A stretch of DNA of 64,000 nt from Azoarcus sp. DD4 (GTDB lineage: Bacteria > Pseudomonadota > Gammaproteobacteria > Burkholderiales > Rhodocyclaceae). The stretch lies in contig NZ_CP022958.1 of the NCBI RefSeq assembly GCF_006496635.1, positions 2,852,001 through 2,916,000 on the forward strand. Reading direction: 5' to 3'. Positions 47,880-56,882 of this stretch are shown here, piece by piece. The notes under the pieces were generated by a model. It saw only the letters and a list, made by a program, of their open reading frames with translations, searched no databases and was not told the DNA's origin. The position numbers were made by a program, and so were the translations under genes. Each line of letters starts with the position of its first letter. Position 1 is the first letter of the stretch.

Positions 47880-49223
47880 TCAGGCCAGGTCTTGCGTGCC
47901 GTGGCGCTTGCGATAGCTTTCGAGGAAACGGGCGACGCGGCCGATGGCATCGCGCAGGTCGTCCTCATGTGGCAGGAAAACCAGGCGGAAGTGGTCGGGA
48001 TGCGGCCAGTTGAAGCCGGTGCCCTGCACCAGCAGCACCCGCTCGGCCTCCAGCAGTTCGGCGATGAAGGCCTGGTCGTCCTCGATCGGGTAGATCTTTG
48101 GATCCAGCCGCGGGAACATGTACAGCGCCGCCTTGGGCTTGACGCAGCTGACACCGGGAATCGCGGTGATCAGCTCGTGGGCGAGATCGCGCTGACGGCG
48201 CAGGCGCCCGCCGGGGCCGACCAGATCGTCGATGCTCTGGTAGCCGCCGAGCGCGGTCTGGATGGCGTACTGGCCCGGCACGTTGGCGCACAGGCGCATC
48301 GAGGCCAGCATGTTCAGCCCCTCGATGTAGTCCTGCGCATTGCGCTTGTCGCCACACACCACCATCCAGCCGGCACGGTAGCCGCAGGACCGGTAATTCT
48401 TCGACAGCCCGTTGAAGACGATGGTGAGCACGTCTTCCGACAGCGAGGCGAGCGAGGTGTGCTCGACACCTTCATACAGCACCTTGTCGTAGACCTCGTC
48501 CGCGTACAGGATCAGGCCGTGTTCGCGGGCGATCTCGACGATGCCCTTCAGCACCGAATCCGGATAGAGCGCACCGGTCGGATTGTTCGGGTTGATAATG
48601 ACCAGCGCGCGGGTGTTGGGCGTGATGCGGGCACGGATATCGGCCAGATCCGGCATCCAGTCCTTGGCCTCGTCGCAGATGTAATGCACCGGCGTGCCGC
48701 CGGAAAGGCTCACCGCTGCTGTCCACAGCGGGTAGTCCGGCGCCGGCACCAGCACCTCGTCGCCTGGGTTGAGGAGCGCGTTCATCGCCATCACGATCAG
48801 CTCTGACACGCCGTTGCCGATGTAGATGTCCTCGATGCCCACTCCCTTGATGTGCTTCTGCTGGGTGTAGTGCATCACCGCCTTGCGCGCCGCGAAGATC
48901 CCCTTCGAATCCGAGTAGCCTGCCGAATTCGGCAGGTTTCGGATCATGTCCATCTGGATCTCTTCGGGCGCGTCGAAGCCGAAGGAGGCGAGGTTGCCGA
49001 TGTTCAGCTTGATGATCTTGTGGCCCTCGTCCTCCATCTGCTTGGCGCGGGTCAGCACCGGGCCGCGGATGTCGTAGCAGACATCGGCAAGCTTGGCCGA
49101 CTTCCGGACGGGACGGCTGGCAGGGGCTGCGGCATCGGGTCGCGCGGCGGCGGCGCCGGCCTCAACCACGACCACAGGTTCCGTGGGGGCTGTTGCCAGA
49201 TTCAGAGTCTTCGCCGCGTTCAT
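47880..49223 (-). CDS. Alanine-type aminotransferase (AlaA-like, class I/II)
   Basis: A 447-residue PLP aminotransferase resembling AlaA/YfbQ. It contains IIKLNIGNLASFGFDAPEEI and INPNNPTGALYP, with the PLP lysine in GLSKNYRSCGYRAGWM. It has an Ala/Val/Pro-rich extension of about 35 residues before SRPVRKSAKLADVCYDIRGP, where homologues begin. I chose the ATG at 49223, with AGGA nine bases upstream; an ATG nine bases earlier is a close alternative. It is upstream of hom and likely co-transcribed, supplying amino-group exchange. Confidence 0.87.
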   Translation of the reverse strand: MNAAKTLNLATAPTEPVVVVEAGAAAARPDAAAPASRPVRKSAKLADVCYDIRGPVLTRAKQMEDEGHKIIKLNIGNLASFGFDAPEEIQMDMIRNLPNSAGYSDSKGIFAARKAVMHYTQQKHIKGVGIEDIYIGNGVSELIVMAMNALLNPGDEVLVPAPDYPLWTAAVSLSGGTPVHYICDEAKDWMPDLADIRARITPNTRALVIINPNNPTGALYPDSVLKGIVEIAREHGLILYADEVYDKVLYEGVEHTSLASLSEDVLTIVFNGLSKNYRSCGYRAGWMVVCGDKRNAQDYIEGLNMLASMRLCANVPGQYAIQTALGGYQSIDDLVGPGGRLRRQRDLAHELITAIPGVSCVKPKAALYMFPRLDPKIYPIEDDQAFIAELLEAERVLLVQGTGFNWPHPDHFRLVFLPHEDDLRDAIGRVARFLESYRKRHGTQDLA

Positions 49224-49442
49224 GTCCTTCATCCTGTATGGTTTGTTGGGGGCCGGTCGATTTGCGGCACGGATTGCCGCGCATGAAACAACCCCGGGAT
49301 GCCCGCCCGCGATCCACACCGCGGGCTTTCTGCCGCTTTCGCCCGCGACCTGCATCGCAGGCGAAAGACTGCTATCTTAGCCCTGCAACCGCAGGCCGGC
49401 AATTTGCCCGGTCAAGCCGCCTTTCCCTGACAGAATTCCGCC

Positions 49443-49823
49443 ATGAAGCTCAACCTGGACCAGAACGCAAGCATCAACATCGTCACCGGCTACGGCAACG
49501 ATCATTTGATGATCAATAAGGTGCGTCACGACGGCAACCTGCTGCTCACCGCCGATCGCATCGTGACCGGATGGGCGCCGGGCGGTTTTGCCGGCCTGAC
49601 CGAACAGGACTTCGCGGCAGCGCGCGAACTGGGTGTCGAAATCGTGCTGATCGGCACCGGCAGCCGCCAGCGCTTCCCCAAGCCAGCCCTGCTCCTCCCG
49701 CTGATGGACGCCCGCATCGGCTTCGAGATCATGGATCTCGCCGCTGCCTGCCGCACCTACAACATCCTCGTCGGAGAAGGCCGTTCTGTTGCCGCCGCGC
49801 TGATCTTCGATACTGCCAGCTGA
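49443..49823 (+). CDS. Mth938-like/DUF498 domain protein
   Basis: A 126-residue protein of the DUF498/Mth938 family (NDUFAF3-like fold). It shows TGYGNDHLMINKVRHDGNLL, then VEIVLIGTGSRQRFP and MDLAAACRTYNILVGEGR. Mitochondrial relatives help complex I assembly; the bacterial role is unknown. It stands alone, divergent from the aminotransferase and convergent with the MFS gene. Confidence 0.85.
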   Translation: MKLNLDQNASINIVTGYGNDHLMINKVRHDGNLLLTADRIVTGWAPGGFAGLTEQDFAAARELGVEIVLIGTGSRQRFPKPALLLPLMDARIGFEIMDLAAACRTYNILVGEGRSVAAALIFDTAS

Positions 49824-49831
49824 TCGCACCC

Positions 49832-51064
49832 TCAACTGGCAGATGCACCCCGCCTGACGCGAAATGCCGGCAGCAACGGCAGGTAACTCAGCGCCTGCAG
49901 GGTGATCAGTCCGCCGAAGGCGGCGCTCAGCGCACTTGCCATATCCAGGCCTCCAGCCCGCAGTTCGTCGAGCGCCAGCCCCAGGCCCCACTGCACCAGG
50001 AAGGCGCCGGCGAACGCCATCAGGTTGATCGCCGTGCTCACCCGGGCGAACAGCGGCCGGGGAAAGTTCGATGCAGCCGCCAGGTAGGACTGCGAATTCA
50101 CCGCGGACAGCATCCCCAGCAGGAACCAGAGCACGGACAGCGGCGCCAGGTCGAACAGGACCGCAAGCTCCACCGACAGCATGCCGGCAAAACCCGCCCG
50201 CAGCAGATGAAGCGGACGCACGCCCCGGCGCGCCAGGTGCGTGCCGAGCACGCCGATCGATAGCTGTCCCGCCAGCATGCCGATATTGAGCACCACCAGT
50301 TCCCGTGCCGCATGTGCGAGATCGAGGCCGTTGGCGTGCATCAGCCACGGCACCGCCCACAGGCTTTGCATCGCCATGAAGCCGCCGACGAAGCAGGCCG
50401 ACGAAGCCGCAAAGCGCCAAAAGGCCCTGGAGCAGAAGATCGTGGCGACCGACGCGAGCGCCTGCCTCAGTGTGTCGCGCGAAGCGTGGGCTGCCTCGTC
50501 GGGCAGCGACATCAGGATCAGGACCGCGATCAGCAGTGCCACCGCCGCAACGATCCAGAACACCCCACGCCAGCCGAGCAGCGGCAACATCGCCTCAACC
50601 GGCGTACTCGCCGTCAGGGCGCCAAGCGCACCGGCCGCCATGATGAAGCCCGTCATCGAACTCTGGCGTTCGGCCGGGTACCACATCGCAAAGCCCTTGA
50701 GCGCGCCCATCAGGCAAGCGGACACGCCGAGCCCGATCAAGGCCCGCGCTCCGGCCAGCGCGCCAAAGTCCTCGCCGAGCGCGAACAGTGCAGCACCCGC
50801 GGCGGTGATCAACAGCAAGCCTGCCTCGACCCGCCGCGGCCCATAGCGGTCCAGCGCAATACCGACTGGAATCTGTGCCAGGCCGAAGGCCAGGAAATAG
50901 GTGCTGGTGAGCAGGCCCAGCTCACCGCCCGTGAGCTTGAGTTCGCCGGTCAGCGCCGGCGAAATGACGGCATTGACCGTGCGCAGCAGGTAGGAGAGGT
51001 AGTAGCCGAGGGCGAAGGGCAGGAAGATCCGCCCCCAGGCCGCGGGGGTTCCGATTGGGCTCAT
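49832..51064 (-). CDS. MFS transporter
   Basis: A 410-residue protein with twelve predicted spans. It starts RIFLPFALGYYLSYLLRTVN; the loop 2-3 motif A-like stretch is GIALDRYGPRRVEAGLL and the central loop is SLPDEAAHASRDTL. The substrate is unknown. The ATG at 51064 is preferred over a TTG seven codons earlier. A perfect 11-bp hairpin lies directly before the ATG. Confidence 0.85.
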   Translation of the reverse strand: MSPIGTPAAWGRIFLPFALGYYLSYLLRTVNAVISPALTGELKLTGGELGLLTSTYFLAFGLAQIPVGIALDRYGPRRVEAGLLLITAAGAALFALGEDFGALAGARALIGLGVSACLMGALKGFAMWYPAERQSSMTGFIMAAGALGALTASTPVEAMLPLLGWRGVFWIVAAVALLIAVLILMSLPDEAAHASRDTLRQALASVATIFCSRAFWRFAASSACFVGGFMAMQSLWAVPWLMHANGLDLAHAARELVVLNIGMLAGQLSIGVLGTHLARRGVRPLHLLRAGFAGMLSVELAVLFDLAPLSVLWFLLGMLSAVNSQSYLAAASNFPRPLFARVSTAINLMAFAGAFLVQWGLGLALDELRAGGLDMASALSAAFGGLITLQALSYLPLLPAFRVRRGASAS

Positions 51065-51067
51065 GCG

Positions 51068-51096
51068 GAATCGCGCGTGTTGCAAACGCGCGATTC
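51068..51096 (-). repeat. 11-bp inverted repeat at the MFS gene start
   Basis: GAATCGCGCGT (51068-51078) pairs perfectly with 51086-51096 around a 7-nt loop. It ends three nt before the MFS ATG, where the ribosome binding site should be, and there is no T-run. It could occlude translation or be an operator; it also lies 27 nt after the manC-type gene stop. Confidence 0.7.
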
Positions 51097-51123
51097 TGCC
51101 CTATCCCGGATCGATACGCGCGC

Positions 51124-52575
51124 TCAGCCGGCGGTGCGACCGTAGGTATCCTCGAAGCGAACGATGTCGTCCTCGCCCAGGTAGCTGCCCGACTGAACCT
51201 CGATGATTTCCAGCGGCACCTTGCCCGGATTCGACAGCCGATGCGTGTGACCGAGCGGAATATAGGTCGACTCGTTCTCCGCCAGCAGGAAGACCTTGTC
51301 GCCGGTCGTCACCTCCGCCGTTCCACGTACCACGATCCAGTGCTCCGCGCGGTGGTAGTGCATCTGCAGGCTGAGCTTGGCGCCGGGATTGACGACGATG
51401 CGCTTCACCTGGAAGCGGTCGCCGGCATCGATCGAGTCGTACCAGCCCCACGGCCGATAGACCTTGCGATGGGTCTGCGTCAGATTTCGGCCTTCCGCCT
51501 TGAGGCGGGCCACCACCTTCTTGACGTCCTGGGTACGGCTCTTGTGCGCCACCATGACGGCATCGGCGGTTTCCACCACCACCATGTCGTCGCACCCGAC
51601 CGCAGCCACCAAGCGCGTGTTGGCATGTACCAGGGTATTACGGCTGGACTCGAACAGCACTTCGCCGCGCGAACTGTTTCCTTCGTCGTCCTTCGGCGAC
51701 ACCTCCCACAGCGCATCCCAGGCGCCGACGTCGGACCAGCCCGCGGCGAGAGGTACCACCACGCCCTGCCCCAGCTCGGGCGATGCCTGCAGCTTTTCCA
51801 TGACGGCGTAGTCGATCGAGTCGGACGGGCAGCCTTCGAACTCGGCCCTGGAAACGCGCAGGAAATCCGAGTCGGCCTTGCGCTCGGCGAAGGCTGCAGC
51901 ACATGCCGCCGCCATTGCGGGATTGCAACGCTCGATCGCCTTCAGCCACACCGAGCCCTTCATCATGAAAATGCCGCTGTTCCAGAAGTACTCGCCGCTG
52001 GCGACATAGCGCCGGGCGGTGTCCTCATCCGGTTTTTCGACGAACTCGGCGAGCACCCGCGAGCTGGCAGAGCCGTTCACCGCCGGACCGACCCGGATGT
52101 AGCCATAGCCGGTCTCCGGCCGCTCGGGGACGATGCCGAAGGTCACCAGCGCACCGGCCTCCGCCAGCTGCGCCCCCTCGGCGATTGCGTGCTGAAAGGC
52201 ATCGACCTTGGTGATCACATGGTCCGCCGGCATCACCAGCAGCACCGGATCGGCGCCCTCGGCGGTTGCCGCAAGCGCTGCAAGCGTCAGCGCCGGCGCG
52301 GTGTTGCGGCCAACTGGCTCGAGCACGATGCCGGCACTCGGCACGCCGATCTGGCGCAGCTGCTCGGCGATGATGAAGCGGTATTCCTCGTTGGTCACAA
52401 CCAAAGGCACCGCGTCCACCTCGCAGTCGCTGAAGTTCTTAAGCCGTATCGCGGTCTCCTGCAGCAGCGAAAACTCGCCGGTAAGCGGCAGCAATTGCTT
52501 GGGATAAGCCTCGCGCGAAGCGGGCCACAACCGGGTACCGGAACCGCCAGACAGGATTACGCTCTTGATTGTCAT
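51124..52575 (-). CDS. manC: Mannose-1-phosphate guanylyltransferase/mannose-6-phosphate isomerase
   Basis: A 483-residue bifunctional enzyme (ManC/CpsB/AlgA type). The N-terminal nucleotidyltransferase has LSGGSGTRLWPASREAYPKQ and LLVMPADHVI. The C-terminal type II PMI cupin has RPWGWYDSIDAGDRFQVKRI then LSLQMHYHRAEHWIVVRGTA. It makes GDP-mannose for exopolysaccharide, O-antigen or glycan. It lies next to the epsA/secretion cluster on the same strand, 136 nt downstream of epsA. Confidence 0.94.
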   Translation of the reverse strand: MTIKSVILSGGSGTRLWPASREAYPKQLLPLTGEFSLLQETAIRLKNFSDCEVDAVPLVVTNEEYRFIIAEQLRQIGVPSAGIVLEPVGRNTAPALTLAALAATAEGADPVLLVMPADHVITKVDAFQHAIAEGAQLAEAGALVTFGIVPERPETGYGYIRVGPAVNGSASSRVLAEFVEKPDEDTARRYVASGEYFWNSGIFMMKGSVWLKAIERCNPAMAAACAAAFAERKADSDFLRVSRAEFEGCPSDSIDYAVMEKLQASPELGQGVVVPLAAGWSDVGAWDALWEVSPKDDEGNSSRGEVLFESSRNTLVHANTRLVAAVGCDDMVVVETADAVMVAHKSRTQDVKKVVARLKAEGRNLTQTHRKVYRPWGWYDSIDAGDRFQVKRIVVNPGAKLSLQMHYHRAEHWIVVRGTAEVTTGDKVFLLAENESTYIPLGHTHRLSNPGKVPLEIIEVQSGSYLGEDDIVRFEDTYGRTAG

Positions 52576-52711
52576 AAGAAAAAACCTCGCTCGATCGGTT
52601 GACGGAGCACATGGGCTACGGAACGGCCTTGATGATATTGCATCGCAACAGCATCCGGGCGCCGCGAAACAACTGCGAACATCCGGGCCGGAACGCGCGT
52701 CACGCGCGAAA

Positions 52712-53473
52712 TCAATCCCTTGGGGGGAGGCGTCCGGCGATCAAGCCGCTTGCGACACCGCTTGCCACTGCCTGTGCGCGATTGTTGGCATTGAGCTTGC
52801 GCAGGATGCGCTGCACATGATTCTTTACCGTGAGCGGGCTGATGTCGAGGATGCCGCCGATCTGCTGGTTGGTCTTGCCGTCGCGCATGCAGCCCAGCAC
52901 CTGGGCTTCGCGCGGCGACAGCAGCGCGCCCGTGGCAGCACTGGCGACGGTCTGCTCGCCCTCGCGCATACGCAGCAAGGCAAGATGCAGGTGCGGCATC
53001 AGCAACTCGACGAGATAACGCTCACGTGGTCCGGGCGGACGCGGCCAGCCGAGAAAAACGAAGAAGCTCGCCGTCATGCCCTTGGAGCCGCCGACACCGT
53101 GGCACAGCAGCCCGCCCTCCCCGAGGCCGGCCCTGGCGGGTGAAGGAGGAAATGCGGCCGCGGGCATGGTCAGCGGGGCCTGCCCCGCCCTCTGCCAGGC
53201 GGCCCGCAGCGGCGCAACAAGGGCACCGTTCGGATCAGCCAGGATGTCTTCGACCACTGCCGGGATCAGGCTTCGCGAGAAGACCTCGTTGGCCGTCCGC
53301 GGATCTTCCGGCGTGCTGCAAACGCAGACCAGGGTTTCGTGCGGCAGGAAGCTCTGCAGCGCGCCCTGCACCCACAGGTAGAACTGCGAGCGCCGGCTGA
53401 CCCGGATCGATGCTTCCAGAGCAAGCTGCAACCGCTCCAGCTCCTCCCCCACCAGTGACATGACGTGGTTCAT
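52712..53473 (-). CDS. epsA: LuxR-family regulator, EpsA type
   Basis: A 253-residue protein with an N-terminal sensor-like region of about 175 residues (LERLQLALEASIRVSRRSQF) and a C-terminal LuxR HTH (LSPREAQVLGCMRDGKTNQQ, then ISPLTVKNHVQRILRKLNA). It resembles the EpsA regulators found near exopolysaccharide genes in betaproteobacteria. There is no receiver Asp. Its ATG overlaps the stop of the last secretion gene (ATGA), so it is translated with that operon. Ligand unknown. Confidence 0.8.
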   Translation of the reverse strand: MNHVMSLVGEELERLQLALEASIRVSRRSQFYLWVQGALQSFLPHETLVCVCSTPEDPRTANEVFSRSLIPAVVEDILADPNGALVAPLRAAWQRAGQAPLTMPAAAFPPSPARAGLGEGGLLCHGVGGSKGMTASFFVFLGWPRPPGPRERYLVELLMPHLHLALLRMREGEQTVASAATGALLSPREAQVLGCMRDGKTNQQIGGILDISPLTVKNHVQRILRKLNANNRAQAVASGVASGLIAGRLPPRD

Positions 53474-53988
53474 GGCGCAGCGCCCTCCGCCGCTGACGCA
53501 TCCGCCTGCAGCACCGGCCGGAAGACCCACTCCGCATGACTGCGGGCCTGGGCCGCGGTCGGCGAGAGTTCCGGCGGCAGCTCGTGGATACGAATCGGTG
53601 CGGCCTCGGAACGGCTGTGCAGGCCGACGATGCCGCCGCCCGCACGGAGCAGCACCCAATCCACCGCTCCGGTGAACGGGTCGTGCCACACCCGTCGCAG
53701 GTGACGCACCGGCATCGGCTGGCGCCTGTCCTCGACGAGATCGTCCAGGCTCTGCGGCCACGCAGGACTGCCGACCGGCGATGCCGCCCGGTAGCGGCCG
53801 ATGGCGCGGGCGATGTCGGCGCCGCGGTACAAGAGTTCGACTTCGCGCTCACGCGCCGCGGCCTGCTCCCAGACGACGCCGGTCTGGGCCGCGCCCAGGC
53901 CCAGGGTAGCAACCAGGAAGAGCACCAGCAGGTAGGTATAGCCATGCTGGTGTCGCACCGACGCCGCCAGGGGCCTACCAGTCCGCAT
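53470..53988 (-). CDS. Pseudopilin-like type II secretion protein lacking Glu5
   Basis: A 172-residue protein with a prepilin-like N-terminus: basic leader, G16, then YTYLLVLFLVATLGLGAAQ. The position-5 residue after cleavage is Leu, not Glu, as in tip-type pseudopilins. A helix (VWEQAAAREREVELLYRGAD) follows, and a region HDPFTGAVDWVLLR resembles GspG-like folds. The ATG at 53988 overlaps the preceding gene by 14 nt. The family is found in similar betaproteobacterial gsp-like clusters. Confidence 0.75.
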   Translation of the reverse strand: MRTGRPLAASVRHQHGYTYLLVLFLVATLGLGAAQTGVVWEQAAAREREVELLYRGADIARAIGRYRAASPVGSPAWPQSLDDLVEDRRQPMPVRHLRRVWHDPFTGAVDWVLLRAGGGIVGLHSRSEAAPIRIHELPPELSPTAAQARSHAEWVFRPVLQADASAAEGAAP

Positions 53989-54391
53989 AGGGGCTCCCGT
54001 CCATGCCGCTGCCTTCGGCACCGCTGCGCACATCGCGGATCCCGCCGCTGTCGGCGCTAGTCGTGGCCGCCTCGGTAACGACGATCCAGCTCGTGCTGCT
54101 TTCGGTAATCGGATCACGCGGGATGCTGCGCAGGTAACGCCGATCCGCCAGCTCGGCCAGCTCGTGCGGGAAGCGGCCGGTATCCGCCTTGTACTTGTCG
54201 AGCGCATCGCGCATGACCGCCAGCGTCTGGCGCAGGCTGGCCTCGCGGGCGCGCTCCAGATGGTCGAAATAGCGCGGCGCCGCAATCGCCAGCAGGGTGG
54301 CGACGATGGCCATCACCACCAGCAGCTCGATCAGCGTGAAGCCTCGACGCCAGCAGTGAAGCGAACGAGCCGCCAGCCTGGTCTGCCTCAT
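53975..54391 (-). CDS. Type II secretion pseudopilin (GspG-like), 138 residues
   Basis: A prepilin with cleavage G17|F18 in WRRGFTLIELLVVMAIVATL and Glu at mature position 5. The helix runs on into LRQTLAVMRDALDKYKADTG, then YLRSIPRDPIT, and it ends GMDGSPYADW. The start is the ATG at 54391, five nt after the previous pseudopilin gene. It is likely a minor or alternative pilin subunit of the same machine. Confidence 0.85.
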   Translation of the reverse strand: MRQTRLAARSLHCWRRGFTLIELLVVMAIVATLLAIAAPRYFDHLERAREASLRQTLAVMRDALDKYKADTGRFPHELAELADRRYLRSIPRDPITESSTSWIVVTEAATTSADSGGIRDVRSGAEGSGMDGSPYADW

Positions 54392-54396
54392 TCCAT

Positions 54397-54873
54397 TCAC
54401 CACGCCCGGTAGGGCACACCGTCGAGTCCGGTGCCTTCGGCCAGGGAATAGACGTCGAACACGTCGGCACCTGCGGCCGGCGCGTCGGGGGAACTGGCGT
54501 AGCTGCGCTGGCCCCAGCTGGCCTCGGCGGGCGCACCGGCGTCGGGGAACAGCGGATCGCGCGGGAGCCGGCGCAGAAAGTAGATACGCGCGCCCTCCGG
54601 ATCCTTGATGTCGCGCACGCCGTCGACCAGCACTGTCAGCTTTGGCGGATAGCCGCTGGCGTCGGCCGCGCGCGCGATGCGGCCTGCGTCGGCGGCGGTC
54701 TTGTATGCATCCAGCGCGCCGCGGATCTGGCGCAGCGCGCTGCGCAGTTCGCTCTCCTTGGCCCGGCGGGCACCGATCTCGAGCAGGGGCACGGCACCGG
54801 CCGCGAGGACGCCGATGATCGCCACCGTAACCACCAGCTCGATCAGCGTGAAGCCGCGGGACTGTCGCTTCAC
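54397..54873 (-). CDS. Type II secretion pseudopilin (GspG-like), 158 residues
   Basis: A prepilin with cleavage G7|F8 (SRGFTLIELVVTVAIIGVLA) and Glu5 present. Then comes ELRSALRQIRGALDAYKTAA, an inserted stretch VDGVRDIKDPEGARIYFLRR, and an end GTGLDGVPYRAW that matches the end of its neighbour. The shared C-terminal pattern suggests the two arose by duplication. Its start overlaps the secretin stop by four nt. Confidence 0.86.
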   Translation of the reverse strand: MKRQSRGFTLIELVVTVAIIGVLAAGAVPLLEIGARRAKESELRSALRQIRGALDAYKTAADAGRIARAADASGYPPKLTVLVDGVRDIKDPEGARIYFLRRLPRDPLFPDAGAPAEASWGQRSYASSPDAPAAGADVFDVYSLAEGTGLDGVPYRAW

Positions 54874-56882
54874 CGTTCGTCCCTGCCGTTATCCGGTTCG
54901 GCGGCCGGCGCCGCGGTTTCAGCCGGGGCCACCGGCACCGAGTTGCCGTCCGACGCCGCGTTGTCCGCAGGCTCTGCCGATACCGGCTCGGCAGGCGCCG
55001 GCGCCTGCCGCGACGCCCCACCCGGCACGGCTCCGCCCTGCAGGCCGAGGCTGTTCGGCGCGGTCGGACGCAAACGCAACTGGCGTGCGCCGACCGTCGC
55101 TTCGGTCCCGGCCGGCAAGTCGGCCCGGGTCATGGTCGGGGCCACCACATTACGCACGATGCGGGGCGTGATCAGCAGCACCACCTCGGTCTTCGTGTTG
55201 GTGTCGCGCTGCGCCGAAAACAGGCGGCCGACCACCGGGAGTTCACCCAGACCTGGCAGACGCCGTGCGCTGGAGCGCTCCTCGTCGTTGATCAGCCCGG
55301 CCAGTACCTGCGTTTCGCCATTCGCCAGGCGCAGCGTGGTCGCGGCGCTGCGGGTGCCGACCTGGTAGGCGAGCGAACTCGACGGTCCGGTGACCTCCTT
55401 CACGATGCTGCTGACTTCGAGCGCAACCTTGATGACAACGTCGTCTTCCAGGGTGACGTTGGGCTCGACATCGAGCTTGAGGCCGACATCCAGATAGTTC
55501 ACCGAAGCAGACACGCCGACGTTGGCGGTGGCCGTGGTGGTAAACACCGGCAGCTTCTCGCCGATGTGGATCTTGGCCTTCTCGCGGTTCTTGACACGGA
55601 TGCGCGGGTTGGCCAGCAGGCTGGTGTCGCCGTCCTCGTCGCGCAGGTTGAGCAGGGCCGCGGGGTTGGACACATAGGGCACCAGCGAGCCGCGGTTGCG
55701 CAGATTGACCATGCCCGACGCCAGCTCACCACCCAGCGTGGTGCTGGTGGCGAACCCCGCCGCGGTCGACACCGTGCTGGTCACGTCGGGCGTGAGGAGG
55801 CCGTATCCGACCTGGGTGGGAAAGTCGATGCCAAGATCGAGCAGCTTGTTGCGGCTTACCTCCAGCACCTCGACTTCCAGCATGACCTCCGGCTCGGCGA
55901 TGTCGAGCGAGGCGAGCACCCGCTCGGCGAGGCGCACCGCCTCCGGCGTGTCCTTGATCGCCACCATGTTGAGCTTTTCGTCGATGAAGACGTCCTTGGT
56001 CTTCACCAGCTGGCGCACCATGGCCATCGCCTGCTTGGCATCGGCGTTGGCCAGGTAGAAGCTGCGGGTGACGAGGTCGACATACTCTTTCTGCTTGGCC
56101 GGCGTTGCCGGATAGACCAGCACCGAGTTGGCGTTGAGCATCTTTCGGTCCAGCGCCTGGGTGGCCCCCACCAGGCTCAACACCTCGTCGATGCTGCTGT
56201 TGCGCACGAAGAGCGTGACCTTGGATTCCGCCCGCACGTCGCGGTCGAACACGAAGTTCATGCCGCTCGCGCGCGACAAGGCCTCGAACACCACCCGCAG
56301 CGGCGCCTCGCGAAACTCCAGCGTCACCGGCCGTGCCAGCGGCCCGGCAGGCGCCGCCGTTGGAGACGGCGTGGCGATCTCGGCGCGCTCGTCGATTTCG
56401 CGCAGCACCTGCCGTGCCCCCGCATTGCCCGGCTGTTCGGCCAGCACCGCCCGGGCGATGCGCTCGGCGCCGGCAAGATCGGATTTGGCCAGGGCCGAGC
56501 GGGCTTCGTCGATTCGCGCCGCGCGACGCCGATCCGCGGTCACCTCGTCGGCACCGATGCGTGCCCGTGGATGATCCGGCTCGATCTGCAGGGCCTCGGC
56601 GTAGAGCCGCTCGGCCTCGTCGCTGCGCCCAGCCGTGCGCGCCCGCTCAGCGGCGATCAGACGTTCGGTCGTGAGGAGCTCGCGCTGGCGCACATAGTAG
56701 GCGCGCAACTCGTGGTTGCGCGGATCACGCGCGACCTCCTCCTTAAGCGACATCAACGCGGTAAACCGGTCGCCGCCGGCAAAGGCCTCGCGGCTGCGTT
56801 CCAGCGCGGGATTGGTGACACAGGCGGACAGCACGACGAACAGACAAGGCAACAACAGGCGGGTCTTACGAAGTGGGATCAT
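54870..56882 (-). CDS. Secretin (GspD/PilQ/MshL-like) lipoprotein
   Basis: A 670-residue outer-membrane secretin. It has a lipoprotein signal (CLFVVLSAC, Cys near 21), a TPR-like N-terminal part (LYAEALQIEPDHPRARIG), an STN-like domain, one N-type domain with DEKLNMVAIKDTPEAVRLAE, and a C-terminal secretin domain ending EVVLLITPRIVRNV. A Pro/Ala/Glu-rich tail of about 90 residues follows. The lipid anchor suggests self-piloting. It forms the gated pore of the secretion or pilus machine. Confidence 0.92.
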   Translation of the reverse strand: MIPLRKTRLLLPCLFVVLSACVTNPALERSREAFAGGDRFTALMSLKEEVARDPRNHELRAYYVRQRELLTTERLIAAERARTAGRSDEAERLYAEALQIEPDHPRARIGADEVTADRRRAARIDEARSALAKSDLAGAERIARAVLAEQPGNAGARQVLREIDERAEIATPSPTAAPAGPLARPVTLEFREAPLRVVFEALSRASGMNFVFDRDVRAESKVTLFVRNSSIDEVLSLVGATQALDRKMLNANSVLVYPATPAKQKEYVDLVTRSFYLANADAKQAMAMVRQLVKTKDVFIDEKLNMVAIKDTPEAVRLAERVLASLDIAEPEVMLEVEVLEVSRNKLLDLGIDFPTQVGYGLLTPDVTSTVSTAAGFATSTTLGGELASGMVNLRNRGSLVPYVSNPAALLNLRDEDGDTSLLANPRIRVKNREKAKIHIGEKLPVFTTTATANVGVSASVNYLDVGLKLDVEPNVTLEDDVVIKVALEVSSIVKEVTGPSSSLAYQVGTRSAATTLRLANGETQVLAGLINDEERSSARRLPGLGELPVVGRLFSAQRDTNTKTEVVLLITPRIVRNVVAPTMTRADLPAGTEATVGARQLRLRPTAPNSLGLQGGAVPGGASRQAPAPAEPVSAEPADNAASDGNSVPVAPAETAAPAAEPDNGRDER

